From: Hyphomicrobium_A sp036559705
GTDB taxonomy: Bacteria; Pseudomonadota; Alphaproteobacteria; Rhizobiales; Hyphomicrobiaceae
DNA: 6,300 nt
Reading direction: 5' to 3'
Assembly (NCBI GenBank): GCA_036559705.1
Contig: DATBSP010000057.1
Span: 1 to 6,300 of the forward strand
Shown one piece after another: positions 5,833-6,300 of this stretch. A program made the translations under genes and the position numbers. The notes below the pieces were generated by a model, which made no database searches, was not told the origin of the DNA, and was given only the letters and a program-made list of their open reading frames with translations. The first letter of the stretch is position 1. The number at the start of each line of letters is the position of its first letter.

Positions 5833-6300
5833 TCAGAAGTCCTTGCAGAGGCGCAGCGAGTCGTAGATCGCGGCGTGGATGTTGTGCATCGACACGCAGT
5901 CGCCAACGCGGAACAAGAGAAAGCGCTCGTCGCCCGTCGTCTCCGCAAGCGAGGGCTGGGGCTTGGCCGCAAAGAGCGTCTCGAGGTCGGTCTGGCCGCG
6001 ATTGAGCGAGCCCTCCTTGAGCTTCCAGTAGAGTTCAGCGTTGGGCGTGACGCCGTTCTCGATCACGACCTGATCGACCGCGCGCTCCTCGAGCTCGTTA
6101 GTGTACTCGTTGCGCAGGACCGCGATCTTCTTGTTGCCCTCGGCGTAGACGCGGTCGAGCCAGAAGTTGGGCGTCGGAATGATGCCCTGGCTGTAGAGGC
6201 GGCGGTAGAAGATGGGGAACGTCGTGCCGCCGACGTCGTCGGCAACCTTCACGTCGGGGGTCACCATCTCAACCTTGGCGCCGCGGCTCGCGAGAAAGTC
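5833..6300 (-). CDS. dgcA: C-terminal part of a DgcA-type (trimethylamine dehydrogenase family) dimethylglycine demethylase
   Basis: The frame is open from the right edge to a TGA at 5835-5833, giving the last 155 residues of a larger protein. The flavin barrel of this family would lie outside the window. What is visible is the Rossmann-type C-terminal region: FLASRGAKVEMVTPD near the start of the fragment, FPIFYRRLYSQGI further on, and the ending VGDCVSMHNIHAAIYDSLRL, in which GDCV is the second dinucleotide-binding motif. The HNIHAAIYDSLRLC type of ending is typical of DgcA and related N-methyl amino acid demethylases. The expected role is removal of a methyl group from dimethylglycine, giving sarcosine and formaldehyde, with electrons leaving through ETF and the DgcB-type protein. 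N-methylproline demethylase (StcD) belongs to the same family and is the main alternative. The ATG at 6267 is internal and is not the start. Confidence 0.8.
   Translation of the reverse strand, partial: DFLASRGAKVEMVTPDVKVADDVGGTTFPIFYRRLYSQGIIPTPNFWLDRVYAEGNKKIAVLRNEYTNELEERAVDQVVIENGVTPNAELYWKLKEGSLNRGQTDLETLFAAKPQPSLAETTGDERFLLFRVGDCVSMHNIHAAIYDSLRLCKDF

Noticed and set aside
5097..5972. A 291-codon minus-strand frame across the DgcA- and DgcB-type junction
   Set aside because: It is another frame over two well-supported genes, and its product is dominated by arginine, alanine and serine with no domain.

Overview
All genes in this window lie on the minus strand and read right to left as one tightly packed run. 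Read in that order they are: the 3' end of a DgcA-type flavin oxidoreductase, a membrane-anchored DgcB-type iron-sulfur protein, electron transfer flavoprotein (ETF) alpha, ETF beta, a GbcA-type Rieske oxygenase, and most of a GbcB-type ferredoxin-NAD(P)H reductase. The two outer genes run off the window. The largest gap between genes is 21 bases. Two junctions are ATGA overlaps and two others are separated by only 2 and 6 bases. No promoter, terminator, RNA gene, repeat array or mobile element could be supported.

The best reading is a catabolic operon for a quaternary N-methyl compound. By homology to the Pseudomonas glycine betaine pathway, GbcA and GbcB oxidatively remove one methyl group (glycine betaine to dimethylglycine). 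DgcA and DgcB then remove the next (dimethylglycine to sarcosine), passing electrons through the dedicated ETF and DgcB to the respiratory chain. Both steps release formaldehyde. No sarcosine oxidase, formaldehyde-detoxifying enzyme, transporter or regulator is inside the window. The close relatives that act on proline betaine (stachydrine) or carnitine cannot be excluded as alternatives from sequence reading alone.

The DNA is GC-rich, with G or C favoured at third codon positions. That bias explains the many long but meaningless open frames on the plus strand. Composition and gene content suggest a proteobacterium, perhaps an alphaproteobacterium, but the taxon is an inference.

The pathway itself is known and I see no wholly new system. 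The points most worth a second look are: a small hairpin that would bury the ribosome binding site of the Rieske oxygenase gene, the divergent partner-recognition region of the ETF beta subunit, clustered histidines at the membrane part of the DgcB protein, and the uncertain substrate.
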